Source: Saprospiraceae bacterium (lineage in GTDB: Bacteria > Bacteroidota > Bacteroidia > Chitinophagales > Saprospiraceae). From it: a DNA stretch of 64,000 bases. The notes under the pieces were generated by a model. It had not been told where the DNA came from, made no database searches, and saw only the letters and a program-made list of their open reading frames with translations. How positions within the stretch are numbered: the first letter of the stretch is position 1; the number at the start of each line of letters is the position of its first letter. Of the stretch, positions 55,795 through 64,000 are shown piece after piece. The DNA lies in assembly GCA_016709995.1 (NCBI GenBank), contig JADJLQ010000002.1, forward strand, positions 806,001-870,000. The letters run 5' to 3'. The translations under genes were made by a program, and so were the position numbers.

Positions 55795-57420
55795 ATGAAA
55801 TATTATAAAATCATCTTTACTTATCTATTGTTATTGACCTGGTCTGTTATCGGTAGCAGCACAGGTTTATCTGAACCGGATGAAAAATCCTTGAATACCA
55901 AAGCCAGTCAATTAGCCATAGATAAAGCAGACAGCATTGGACAAAATATGTTAGTTGTACCCGGATGGGATAATCTGACAGGCAGTCTCGAGATAAAGAC
56001 TGGCGCGGACCTTCCTCTGCAAAAGCATGCCATCTTACCTGGAAGCATCCATCGGTATGATTACAAAAGCATAAATCGCCACAAATCATTTGTTTTGTAT
56101 GTTGATTCTACAGCTTATTTCGCTGAAAATGGTTTCGGCAGACCATTGCAAACGATTCAGCATCCGTCGGGTGAATATTATAAGGGAACCACTTACCTGG
56201 CTTACCAGGGGCCAAAGGAAGATCCCTATGTTTGTGCCTATAATCACCGGACAAAAGTTTGGAGCGGGCCCGTCAAGGCAGGGACGAGCGCACTGGGCAA
56301 GACTCCGAATCCAAAATATCCGGATAAGATTGATAATCATGGACGCCCTGCGCTGATCGTTGATGGCAAAGGATATATCCATTTAATTTTTGGCGGACAT
56401 GGCGGAGAGAGCGATCAGGGAAATAATTCGCTGGGGTCATACGGCAGTGGAAGGCAAACTCATCTCGTTTCAAAAAAACCAGGCGATATCTCCTCCTGGG
56501 AAATACTGGATAACATTCCTCCTTTTGGGACTTATAGCCAGTTTATCAAAATGTCGAATAACCACATTTATTTATTCTACCGGCACGGACCTCATCAGAG
56601 CGACTGGGTATATCAAAAATCCATCGACAATGGCAGGACTTTTGCTAGCCCGGTGTCCATTCTTAAACATAAACCTCAAAAGGAAAATCCGAAAATATAT
56701 GATACCTGGTATGCCTGGTTTCAGGAGGGACCGGATAATACTGTTACATCTTCTTTCAATTATCATCCATGTTCATATAGTTTGGAGCATACCTCCCTTC
56801 GGGTAAATGAATATGCGATGAAGATGAATACGGTCGATGATACCTGGGAAAATGCGAAAGGAGAGAAGTTGGCCATGCCTCTGACCAAAGAATCTGCAGA
56901 TTCCCTGACAATGGTTTTTGACTCAAAGGGAGAAAAGACGCGACTGGGGACCAATCTGGCAGATTCTCATGGAAACCCACATTTATATTTCCGGTACAAT
57001 TCAAAAAGTCCCGCAATTTTTTATAGTGGGTGGACTGGAAAAGGGTGGCAAACTTCGACCATAAATCCCCCTGAATATACTTTTAATGATGGGGATCTGA
57101 TCTTTGAAAATGAAGATAGAACCCGATTTTTTGCTTCTTACAGTCTTATGGATCACAACGAAGTTGGCTGGTGGAATTCCAAAGACCATGGCTTAACATG
57201 GGAAAAAGAAGCACCCATGCTCTCCTCTACAGAGGCAACTTATGAAATGAGTGCTTTGATACGAAATGCTCACCCGGACGCGCGGGTGATTGTTGCCGAA
57301 ACACCAGTCAACCCGGAAGGAAAGTACAGTAAATTATATCTGCTTGGCAATTCAGGTCCTGTAAAAAGGAATAAATTACATTTAGATAAGAGCGGTGCAA
57401 GTCAAAAAGGGGGACATTAA
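55795..57420 (+). CDS. Exported BNR_4-repeat protein (candidate polysaccharide lyase/sialidase-fold)
   Basis: About 541 residues from the ATG at 55795, where a signal peptide (MKYYKIIFTYLLLLTWSVIG) starts. The mature part is a beta-propeller with BNR_4-like repeats: FVLYVDSTAYFAENGFGRPL, KEDPYVCAYNHRTKVWSGPVKAGT, the GRPALIVDGKGYIHLIFGGHGG segment, and WVYQKSIDNGRTFASPVSIL. Such propellers include ulvan-lyase-like PL24/PL25 families and sialidases. No catalytic set can be assigned with confidence. It opens a plus-strand run with GH106, a GH95-like protein and GH28, so a polysaccharide lyase or binding role on a pectin-like polymer is likely. Confidence 0.78.
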   Translation: MKYYKIIFTYLLLLTWSVIGSSTGLSEPDEKSLNTKASQLAIDKADSIGQNMLVVPGWDNLTGSLEIKTGADLPLQKHAILPGSIHRYDYKSINRHKSFVLYVDSTAYFAENGFGRPLQTIQHPSGEYYKGTTYLAYQGPKEDPYVCAYNHRTKVWSGPVKAGTSALGKTPNPKYPDKIDNHGRPALIVDGKGYIHLIFGGHGGESDQGNNSLGSYGSGRQTHLVSKKPGDISSWEILDNIPPFGTYSQFIKMSNNHIYLFYRHGPHQSDWVYQKSIDNGRTFASPVSILKHKPQKENPKIYDTWYAWFQEGPDNTVTSSFNYHPCSYSLEHTSLRVNEYAMKMNTVDDTWENAKGEKLAMPLTKESADSLTMVFDSKGEKTRLGTNLADSHGNPHLYFRYNSKSPAIFYSGWTGKGWQTSTINPPEYTFNDGDLIFENEDRTRFFASYSLMDHNEVGWWNSKDHGLTWEKEAPMLSSTEATYEMSALIRNAHPDARVIVAETPVNPEGKYSKLYLLGNSGPVKRNKLHLDKSGASQKGGH

Positions 57421-57475
57421 GGATTGAATTTTCGAAAATCTTTGAAATCAGACGATAAATCAAATAATAAAACAA

Positions 57476-60415
57476 ATGATAAATCATTCAGCCTTAGTTG
57501 CCATCTGCTTTTTTTTGTTGAATTACCTCAGTGATGGTAAACCAAAGGGTAGTGTTGAAGCAGCAGATTACAGCTACTTGAAAGAAAACTTTAAAAATCC
57601 CCCATCAAACTATGGTGTAAACTGCTGGTGGTGGTGGCTCAATGGCAATGTAAACAATGCAGCCATTACCAAAGATCTGGAAGCCATGAAATCCAGAAAT
57701 TTTCAGGGAGCAATGATATTTGATGCCGGTGGTCATAATCAACGTGGAAATAAAGATATTCCTGCGGGTCCATTATTTGGCTCGGATGAGTGGAATAAAC
57801 TATTGGTTTTTGCTATGGACGAAGCCAAAAGGCTGGGACTGGAAATGGGCTTTAATATTCAAAGTGGCTGGAACCTGGGTGGGCCACGGGTAACCCCTGA
57901 ATACACTGCAAAACAAATTGTTTTTACAGAAACAAAAGTATCAGGGAACAGGCAAATTTCGCAAAAATTAGAGGTGCCAACAATTCGAAGAGACTTTTAT
58001 AAAGACATTGTTGTAGTAGCATTTCCAATTAAAGTATCTTCTGAAACAGATGTGGTAATTACTGATTTGGAATATAAATTGGGTTATCATGAACTTGGAG
58101 GTTCGGCCCCGGATACGCGGTTTCTGTTGGAAAATATACCCAGTGGCAGAAAAAACAATGATAAAAAATCGACTTACATCATCAAAAAAGGCGAAGTAAC
58201 TATTCTCTCGTCTAAAATGGATAGGGAAGGAAACCTTACATGGCATGCCCCTGAAGGAGAATGGGTAATCATTCGCTTCGGATATACTTGTACCGACTCA
58301 CGTGTGTCTACTTCAAGTGGCGATTGGCAAGGCAGCGTGTTGGATTACATGAGCAGGGATGCCTTCGATTTTTACTGGAACGATGTGGTGGAACCCATTT
58401 TTAAAGCGGCAGGTGGACACGTTGGTACTACGCTTAAATACATGGAAACCGACAGCTGGGAGTGTGGTGGAATGAACTGGACGGATAAATTTGCCGAAGA
58501 GTTTAAAAGCTACCGGGGCTATGACCTTATACGTTATTTACCTATTGTTGCAGGTTATGTTATAGATGATGTAAATTCATCCAATGCATTTATCGCCGAT
58601 TTTCGAAAAACTTTGGGCGACCTGGTTGCGTACAATCACTATGCGCGTTTTCAGGAGCATGCTCATAAATACAATATGGGAATTCTGCCTGAATCAGCCG
58701 GTCCACATGCCGGTCCGATGGATGGGATTAAGAACTACGGTTTTAGTGATATTGTGATGAGTGAATTCTGGTCACCATCGCTACACCGCCCAATGCCTGA
58801 AAATCGATTCTTTCTGAAACAAGCTTCCTCTGCGGCCCATATTTACGGAAAAAAAATAATTGGTGCCGAATCATTCACCAGCATTGGCCCACACTGGAAC
58901 GATGAATTGTGGCACAACCAAAAATCAGCCTTCGATCATGAAATTTGCGCAGGCTTAAACAGGTTGTACTTTCATACTTTTACCTGTTCACCGCCTGAAA
59001 TGGGTTTGCCTGGGCAGGAGTATTTTGCCGGCACCCATATAAATCCACAGGTGACATGGTGGGAGCAGTCCGGTGTCTTTATTGATTATATACATAGAAC
59101 GCAGTTAATCGTTCAAAACGGAAAATTTGTAGCCGATGTGCTTTATTATTACGGCGACCATGTGCCCAATGTGTTTCCTTTTAAACATGCTGACCCTGCC
59201 GGAGCTATACCTGGATTTGACTACGATGTGACTGATGAAACCATTTTTTTGCAACTGAAAATGAAAGACGGGAAGATAACTGCTCCCGGGGGTATTCAGT
59301 ATCATGTTTTGGTTTTGCCTGACCATAAGGTATTGTCTGCAGCAGTATTAGAGAAAGTGGAAGAATTATTAAATCAGGGGGCACAGATCATCGGTTACAA
59401 ACCCAAAAATTCTATTAGCCTTGTTGGTGGCGAAACAGCGCAGCAGCAATTTACCGAACTAACGGACAATATCTGGGGAAAAGGTGGTTCTGAAAAAGGA
59501 GAAAAAAAATATGGGAAAGGTCTTATAAGCTGGGGGATATCAGCAAGGGAATTTCTGTTGTCGAAAGGAGTCCCAGCCGACTTTAATGTAGTTGAGAGCG
59601 ATAGTAAAACAGACTATGATTACATCCATTATACCATTGGGCAGAGTGAAGTATATTTCGTTACCAATCAAACTACAGAAAAACAAAAGATAAACTGCCA
59701 GTTTCGGTTATCAGGATTACAACCTGAACTTTGGGACGCCTTAACGGGAGATATTCGGGAAGCCCAGGCGTTTACTCAAAATGAAGGTATAACAACGGTA
59801 CCATTGACCTTAGAGCCCTATGGAGCTGTTATGGTCGTTTTTAACACGCCGATTGGCAAAAACAAACAAGGCACCGAACAATATAATTACCCCGACTTTG
59901 AAACAATAATAAACATTACTGGTGAATGGGAAGTCAATTTCGACCCAAAATGGGGAGGACCGCCATCAGTAATTTTCCCTGAATTAACAGACTGGACTAA
60001 ACACCCGGATGAAGGAATTAAATACTATTCAGGTAATGCAGTTTATCACAAATCCTTTAATGTGGATTTTGAACCTCAAAAAGATCGGCAATACTTCCTG
60101 CAACTGGGAAGTGTAAAAGATGTAGGAATTGCAGTGGTAAAAATCAATGGGAAAGAAAAAGGAATTCTTTGGACAAATCCCTTCCGTATAGAGATTAGCG
60201 AAGAATTACAAAAAGGCAAAAATACCCTTGAGATAAAGGTTGTGAATTCCTGGCACAACCGGGTGGCAGGTGATCAAACATTCCCTGAAAAAAAACAAAA
60301 TACCAAAACAAATATTGAGCTGATAAATGATTACAGAGGAAGAAAGCAAAAAGAGATACCGTTGGAGCCATCTGGTTTGCTGGGTCCCGTTCAAATTTTA
60401 AAGGTCAATAAATGA
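57476..60415 (+). CDS. GH106 alpha-L-rhamnosidase
   Basis: 979 residues. A short N-terminal hydrophobic signal (ALVAICFFLLNYL) precedes the GH106 start NYGVNCWWWWLNGNVNNAAI and DLEAMKSRNFQGAMIFDAGG. Further family marks are GLEMGFNIQSGWNLGGP, KYMETDSWECGGMNWT, MSEFWSP, GAESFTSIGPHW and YFHTFTCSPPEMGLPGQEYFAG. The C-terminal region has a beta-sandwich with WEVNFDPKWGGPPSV. GH106 enzymes remove alpha-L-rhamnose, for instance from rhamnogalacturonan. The stop overlaps the next start by 4 bp (ATGA), so the next gene is coupled to it. Confidence 0.92.
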   Translation: MINHSALVAICFFLLNYLSDGKPKGSVEAADYSYLKENFKNPPSNYGVNCWWWWLNGNVNNAAITKDLEAMKSRNFQGAMIFDAGGHNQRGNKDIPAGPLFGSDEWNKLLVFAMDEAKRLGLEMGFNIQSGWNLGGPRVTPEYTAKQIVFTETKVSGNRQISQKLEVPTIRRDFYKDIVVVAFPIKVSSETDVVITDLEYKLGYHELGGSAPDTRFLLENIPSGRKNNDKKSTYIIKKGEVTILSSKMDREGNLTWHAPEGEWVIIRFGYTCTDSRVSTSSGDWQGSVLDYMSRDAFDFYWNDVVEPIFKAAGGHVGTTLKYMETDSWECGGMNWTDKFAEEFKSYRGYDLIRYLPIVAGYVIDDVNSSNAFIADFRKTLGDLVAYNHYARFQEHAHKYNMGILPESAGPHAGPMDGIKNYGFSDIVMSEFWSPSLHRPMPENRFFLKQASSAAHIYGKKIIGAESFTSIGPHWNDELWHNQKSAFDHEICAGLNRLYFHTFTCSPPEMGLPGQEYFAGTHINPQVTWWEQSGVFIDYIHRTQLIVQNGKFVADVLYYYGDHVPNVFPFKHADPAGAIPGFDYDVTDETIFLQLKMKDGKITAPGGIQYHVLVLPDHKVLSAAVLEKVEELLNQGAQIIGYKPKNSISLVGGETAQQQFTELTDNIWGKGGSEKGEKKYGKGLISWGISAREFLLSKGVPADFNVVESDSKTDYDYIHYTIGQSEVYFVTNQTTEKQKINCQFRLSGLQPELWDALTGDIREAQAFTQNEGITTVPLTLEPYGAVMVVFNTPIGKNKQGTEQYNYPDFETIINITGEWEVNFDPKWGGPPSVIFPELTDWTKHPDEGIKYYSGNAVYHKSFNVDFEPQKDRQYFLQLGSVKDVGIAVVKINGKEKGILWTNPFRIEISEELQKGKNTLEIKVVNSWHNRVAGDQTFPEKKQNTKTNIELINDYRGRKQKEIPLEPSGLLGPVQILKVNK

Positions 60416-62727
60416 AGCAAGCTGATTTCTTACGCAATGCTGTTATTGTGGCATGCTTTTTCCTGGCTTTTTCACTGCAAGTGCAAAGTCAGGTCAAAAC
60501 GAATATTGATTGGCCGGTTTTTCTGGGTCAACAGGATCCCATTTGGGAAGAACTGCCGCTGCAATGGAACGAAGGCGTATTTGCAGGAAATGGTCAAATA
60601 GGGATGATGATTTATGCAACGCCTTCAGACAACCGAATCGATTTTCACCTGGGTCGGCAGGATGTGACCGACCACCGGAAAGCGCCCAACCGTAAATCTT
60701 CCATGGGAGCGAAGGAGGCTGATGTGATGTTTGATTATCCTCGATTGGATATTGGCCGCATGCTTTTACGCCCGGCCGGGAAAATCATTTCAGGAACCAT
60801 GCGGCAGGATTTATGGAATGCTGAAATCAGTGGAAAAATTATAACTGATCTGGGTGAAATTTCATTCAAAGCTTATACACTCCACGACCAAATGCTCAAT
60901 GTCATTGAGATTAGCTCTTCTGAAAAAAAGGATAGCAGCAAGGTTGCATTCAAATGGGATTTTTTACCGGGAAATCCAGCCTCTCCTAGAGCACAGGTTC
61001 TTCCTGAGCGAATTGGAAAAGAGGGTTATATCGCCAATCCCAACCCAATAATCCGCAGAAAAAATGATGCATCAGTATGTGTACAACCCTTGTTGGCAGG
61101 AGGAGATTATGCTACAGCATGGATAGAAAAAACAACAGAGGAAGCATCACAGTCCACCTTGTATGTTTCCACAGCCAACGAAGTGCCAAAATCAGGTGTC
61201 TCTGAGGGAGCCGCAACTCAAACGGTTCTCGATGCGGCAAAATCTGATCCACAGGATCTCATAAAACCTCATCGTGACTGGTGGCATCGGTTTTATCAGC
61301 AATCATTTCTATCTATTCCTGATGTGCGAATGGAGTCTTTTTTCTGGATTCAGATTTACAAGATGGCAGTATGTTCGCGGCCTGATGGCCCTGCTATTGA
61401 TTTGTTTGGCCCCATTTTTCGCGTGAGTCAATGGCCGGGTCTTTGGTGGAACCTGAACGTGCAACTGACCTACTGGCCCTTTTATACGAGCAATCATCTC
61501 AACCTGTCCGGTAATTTAATTGACCTTATTGATAAACAATTTGAGTCCTTACTCGAAAGCTTTCTTGGGCCTAAACTGGGTGATTTCGGATGGGTGATGC
61601 ATAATTACTGGTTGCAATATCGCTATTTGGGCGACTGGAAATCAATCCAGGATAAATGGGTTCCCAAAGCCATGAAAATTGTTGCAGCTTATGAAGAATT
61701 GCAGCACAGAAATGCAAAAGGGAAAATTGAATTGTTACCGATGGGGTCACCCGAATACAATGGATTTGCTGTTTTCCCAAATACAAATTACAACCTTGCC
61801 ATTTTACATTGGTTGCTTAATTCACTCATTGAATCAAATGAAAAATTTGATGCCCATCAATCCGAAATAGTTAAATGGAAACTGATGCTGGCTGATCTAA
61901 TTCCCTTTCCTGTAGACGAAAATGGATTGAAGATTGGAAGCAACCAGTCGTTTGATACAGGGCATCGCCATTATTCCCATTTACTCGGGTTATACCCCTT
62001 GTTTCAGTTAAGCCCGGATAATCCAGAGGATCGCCAACTGGTAGAAAAATCTGTGATTCACTGGCATAATATCAGTAAGGATGGAAAATTGAACGGTTAT
62101 TCCTTTACTGGCGCAGCCTCGTTATATGCGGCGCTTGGCAATGGGAACAAGGCCGGGGAGCTTCTTCAGCAATTTCTTTCCGGGAAAGATTACAAAGGGG
62201 ATCTATTACCAAACACAATGTATGTAGAAGGTAAAGGGAGAAATCCGGTTATAGAAACTCCACTTAGTGCTGCCGCCTCCATCATGGAGTTACTTCTTCA
62301 AAGTTGGGGCAATAAAATCAGGGTCTTTCCTGCCGTACCTGATCAGTGGAAAGATGCTTCCTTTTACCAGCTAAGAGCACAGGGAGGATTTTTGGTAAGT
62401 GCCTCCAGAAGTAACGGAAAAACAAGATGGATTACGGTAAAAAGTCTGGCAGGAGAACCCTGCATTGTGAAAATCCCGGACTGGACTATGGCAGTGCAAA
62501 TAAGCAAAGGGAACAGGTTTACAATAACCAGCATTGCGGATGGTGAATTCAAGATTGACCTTAAAGTGGGTGACGAAATAATATTGAATCAGAAAGATGA
62601 AAAAGTTGAAGCAGTAATAAAACCAATAGCGCATGCTTTGCAAGTAAAAAACCAATACGGAGTCAAAAAAGGACAACAAATGCCCGAAGATCAAAGTTGG
62701 CCTTTGCCCGAATTTAAATTTGAGTAA
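60412..62727 (+). CDS. GH95-like glycoside hydrolase (alpha-L-fucosidase/galactosidase type)
   Basis: 771 residues. A signal peptide to about residue 30 (LQVQSQ). The N-terminal beta-domain (WNEGVFAGNGQIGMMIYATPSDNRIDFHLGRQDV) and the (alpha/alpha)6 barrel carry GH95 features: an N-x-N pair in WWNLNVQLTYWPFYTSNH matching the catalytic Asn residues, and HRHYSHLLGLYP. A YSFTGAASLYAALGNG segment replaces the usual GWSLAW. The family removes alpha-L-fucose or alpha-L-galactose. The short YWP motif and differing helices suggest a distant subfamily. With GH106 and GH28 it fits rhamnogalacturonan side chains. Coupled to GH106 by a 4-bp overlap. Confidence 0.87.
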   Translation: MKQADFLRNAVIVACFFLAFSLQVQSQVKTNIDWPVFLGQQDPIWEELPLQWNEGVFAGNGQIGMMIYATPSDNRIDFHLGRQDVTDHRKAPNRKSSMGAKEADVMFDYPRLDIGRMLLRPAGKIISGTMRQDLWNAEISGKIITDLGEISFKAYTLHDQMLNVIEISSSEKKDSSKVAFKWDFLPGNPASPRAQVLPERIGKEGYIANPNPIIRRKNDASVCVQPLLAGGDYATAWIEKTTEEASQSTLYVSTANEVPKSGVSEGAATQTVLDAAKSDPQDLIKPHRDWWHRFYQQSFLSIPDVRMESFFWIQIYKMAVCSRPDGPAIDLFGPIFRVSQWPGLWWNLNVQLTYWPFYTSNHLNLSGNLIDLIDKQFESLLESFLGPKLGDFGWVMHNYWLQYRYLGDWKSIQDKWVPKAMKIVAAYEELQHRNAKGKIELLPMGSPEYNGFAVFPNTNYNLAILHWLLNSLIESNEKFDAHQSEIVKWKLMLADLIPFPVDENGLKIGSNQSFDTGHRHYSHLLGLYPLFQLSPDNPEDRQLVEKSVIHWHNISKDGKLNGYSFTGAASLYAALGNGNKAGELLQQFLSGKDYKGDLLPNTMYVEGKGRNPVIETPLSAAASIMELLLQSWGNKIRVFPAVPDQWKDASFYQLRAQGGFLVSASRSNGKTRWITVKSLAGEPCIVKIPDWTMAVQISKGNRFTITSIADGEFKIDLKVGDEIILNQKDEKVEAVIKPIAHALQVKNQYGVKKGQQMPEDQSWPLPEFKFE

Positions 62728-63155
62728 ACAATTTAAATATGGAGCCAAGCCTATTTATACTAACATCACTCAGGTTATCAGCATATTTTGTTGTTCCCGG
62801 AGTCTGCTCAGGTACAAATGGGAAAAAGCCGGAGAAGTAACGGTTTTGACCGTTGATGCCAATAATAGTGACGAAAATGAAAAAGTACATCAGAAAAGCT
62901 TATTTTGATTCCCAACTATTCATGATGCAATAGAGGATCAAATGAAATGACGGTCTGGTAAAGAAAAAAAAAGACAATATTTACAATCAGGGCTTGATTT
63001 GTTTATGGCAACTTTTAAGATCAAATAGTTGGATCCAGATTATTTTAATCGGAAAAAAAGCAATGATGTAATTCTAGGTAAAAAAATTATTATAAAAATC
63101 CAACAACATGAATCGCATAAAACATACTCCTGAAACTTATTTAAACTGACAATCG
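62728..63155. other. Intergenic region, no gene seen
   Basis: About 430 AT-rich bases between the GH95-like and GH28 genes on the same strand. The longest frame (about 60 codons, 62720-62908) has no family features and overlaps the previous gene. No hairpin terminator or operator was found, so a separate promoter for GH28 is likely but not visible to me. Confidence 0.5.
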
Positions 63156-64000
63156 ATGAAAAATATCAAAGTCACCTTAGCTTGTATATTGCTATTGATC
63201 AGTTCTGTAATCAGTACGGCACAAGATTACCTGATCACCAATTTTGGCGCCGTACGGGATGGAATATCGGTAAACACAAAAGCGATACAGGCTGCCATTG
63301 ATGCAGCAAATAAAAATGGAGGAGGTAAGGTGCTTATTCCAACAGGAGTTTTTTTGTCGGGAACACTTGTCTTAAAAGATAACGTTGAATTATACCTGGC
63401 AAAAGGAGCTCAATTACTTGCAAGTGCAAGACAAGAAGACTACCCACGCCAGCCGCAACCTAAATACAGATCACTGAGAGATCAAGGCGGTTGGTATTCA
63501 TTCATATATGCCGAAGGTGCAACCAATATATCCATAAGCGGAAATGGTACGATAGATGGGCAAGGTGCAAAGCAAAAAGGTCTGCCCAATTCATTGGGGG
63601 GTGATTTAGATGGAAGACCTAGTAATATCCTCTTTATTAGTTGTAAGAAAATAAGTGTATCTGGCATCACATTGAAAAACTCAGGTATGTGGAACCAGCA
63701 TTACCTGAATTGTGAAGACCTTACTATTAACAATATCAACGTATACAATCACAGTAATAGAAATAATGACGGAATTGATATTGACGGATGTCGAAGGGTC
63801 ATACTAACCAACAGCATTTTCGATTCGGGGGATGATGCCATTTGCCTTAAAAGCACGGGTCCTGCTCCATGCGAGAACGTTGTAATCAGCAACTGTGTGG
63901 TCAGTAGTTTTTGTAATGGGATTAAAATGGGAACCGAATCAACAGGTGGATTTCGAAACATCAATATTAGCAACTGTATCATAAAACCATCCATTCATCC
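63156..64000 (+). CDS. GH28 polygalacturonase-like hydrolase, 3' end beyond the window
   Basis: The ATG at 63156 opens a frame that stays open to the window edge (281 codons). A Sec signal (MKNIKVTLACILLLISSVIS, then TAQ) precedes the parallel beta-helix: NFGAVRDGISVNTKAIQAAI, GKVLIPTGVFLSGTLVLKDN and GNGTIDGQG. Three GH28 catalytic positions are visible: NNDGIDIDGC, DSGDDAICLKS and CNGIKMGTES, which carry the catalytic aspartates; the family His usually near the last motif is replaced by Asn. It is the fourth CAZyme in the run and would cut galacturonan/rhamnogalacturonan backbones. Confidence 0.9.
   Translation, partial: MKNIKVTLACILLLISSVISTAQDYLITNFGAVRDGISVNTKAIQAAIDAANKNGGGKVLIPTGVFLSGTLVLKDNVELYLAKGAQLLASARQEDYPRQPQPKYRSLRDQGGWYSFIYAEGATNISISGNGTIDGQGAKQKGLPNSLGGDLDGRPSNILFISCKKISVSGITLKNSGMWNQHYLNCEDLTINNINVYNHSNRNNDGIDIDGCRRVILTNSIFDSGDDAICLKSTGPAPCENVVISNCVVSSFCNGIKMGTESTGGFRNINISNCIIKPSIH

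Noticed and set aside
62720..62908. A 62-codon plus-strand frame after the GH95-like gene
   Set aside because: It overlaps the stop region of the preceding gene and has no family features.
1..64000. tRNA, rRNA, CRISPR, IS elements and phage genes
   Set aside because: I looked for cloverleaf and TTCGANNC-type cores, regular short repeats, transposase motifs and phage structural genes and saw none I could support.

Overview
The window looks like a chromosomal piece of a Bacteroidota bacterium, probably near the Saprospiraceae/Chitinophagales; this placement is an inference. The evidence is a SusC/SusD pair, an OMP_b-brl_3-type outer-membrane barrel, a GH5 enzyme with a type IX secretion (Por-type) C-terminal tail, a DUF2911 protein, several Tat-signal TIM-barrel isomerases, AT-rich intergenic DNA and a Bacteroidetes-type promoter (TTG/TAnnTTG). 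I saw no rRNA, tRNA, CRISPR array, insertion sequence or phage.

Region 1 (1-15.2 kb): housekeeping and scavenging genes. These are proB (edge) and proA, PhnA, a VOC protein, a TfoX-like remnant, a cyanophycinase-like peptidase, a class C beta-lactamase-fold hydrolase, an alpha/beta hydrolase, an outer-membrane barrel, an isomerase-DinB-MFS operon and ileS. About a dozen single-base frame breaks, nearly all in homopolymers, interrupt conserved genes between positions 59 and 13,067. I recognise none in the remaining 51 kb. This looks like uncorrected sequence at a contig end more than real decay.

Region 2 (15.5-24.8 kb): a divergent pair of exported DsrE-like proteins, an old-yellow-enzyme oxidoreductase, an ATP-grasp enzyme, ankyrin, DUF2911 and DUF819 proteins, and a DUF47-Pit phosphate transport pair.

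Region 3 (24.9-39.2 kb): the most interesting part. A plus-strand cluster (GH3-type ligase, phosphonatase-like HAD, DUF5690 MFS, TIGR03364-type FAD oxidase) runs head-on into a minus-strand cluster (SusC, SusD, PhnZ/TmpB-type HD oxygenase, two exported phosphoesterases). Together they look like a phosphonate utilisation locus in which an outer-membrane SusCD importer serves C-P bond catabolism. In the proposed scheme, extracytoplasmic esterases trim a phosphonate-bearing ester or glycan, SusCD and the MFS import it, and the FAD oxidase plus HAD (via phosphonoacetaldehyde) or the HD diiron oxygenase (via a 1-hydroxy-phosphonate) release phosphate. No PhnY/TmpA hydroxylase is present in the window.

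Region 4 (39.6-55.4 kb): a histidine kinase, a VanX-like dipeptidase and CsaA; a BlaI-M56-PDZ cassette with two visible BlaI-type operators; a possible structured RNA; a PIG-L deacetylase, a CBM9-like protein, Tex, a GH5 cellulase with a T9SS tail, an isomerase, and DUF1801 and VOC proteins. Region 5 (55.8-64 kb): a plus-strand CAZyme run (BNR_4 protein, GH106, GH95-like, GH28 cut by the window edge) suited to rhamnogalacturonan/pectin breakdown.
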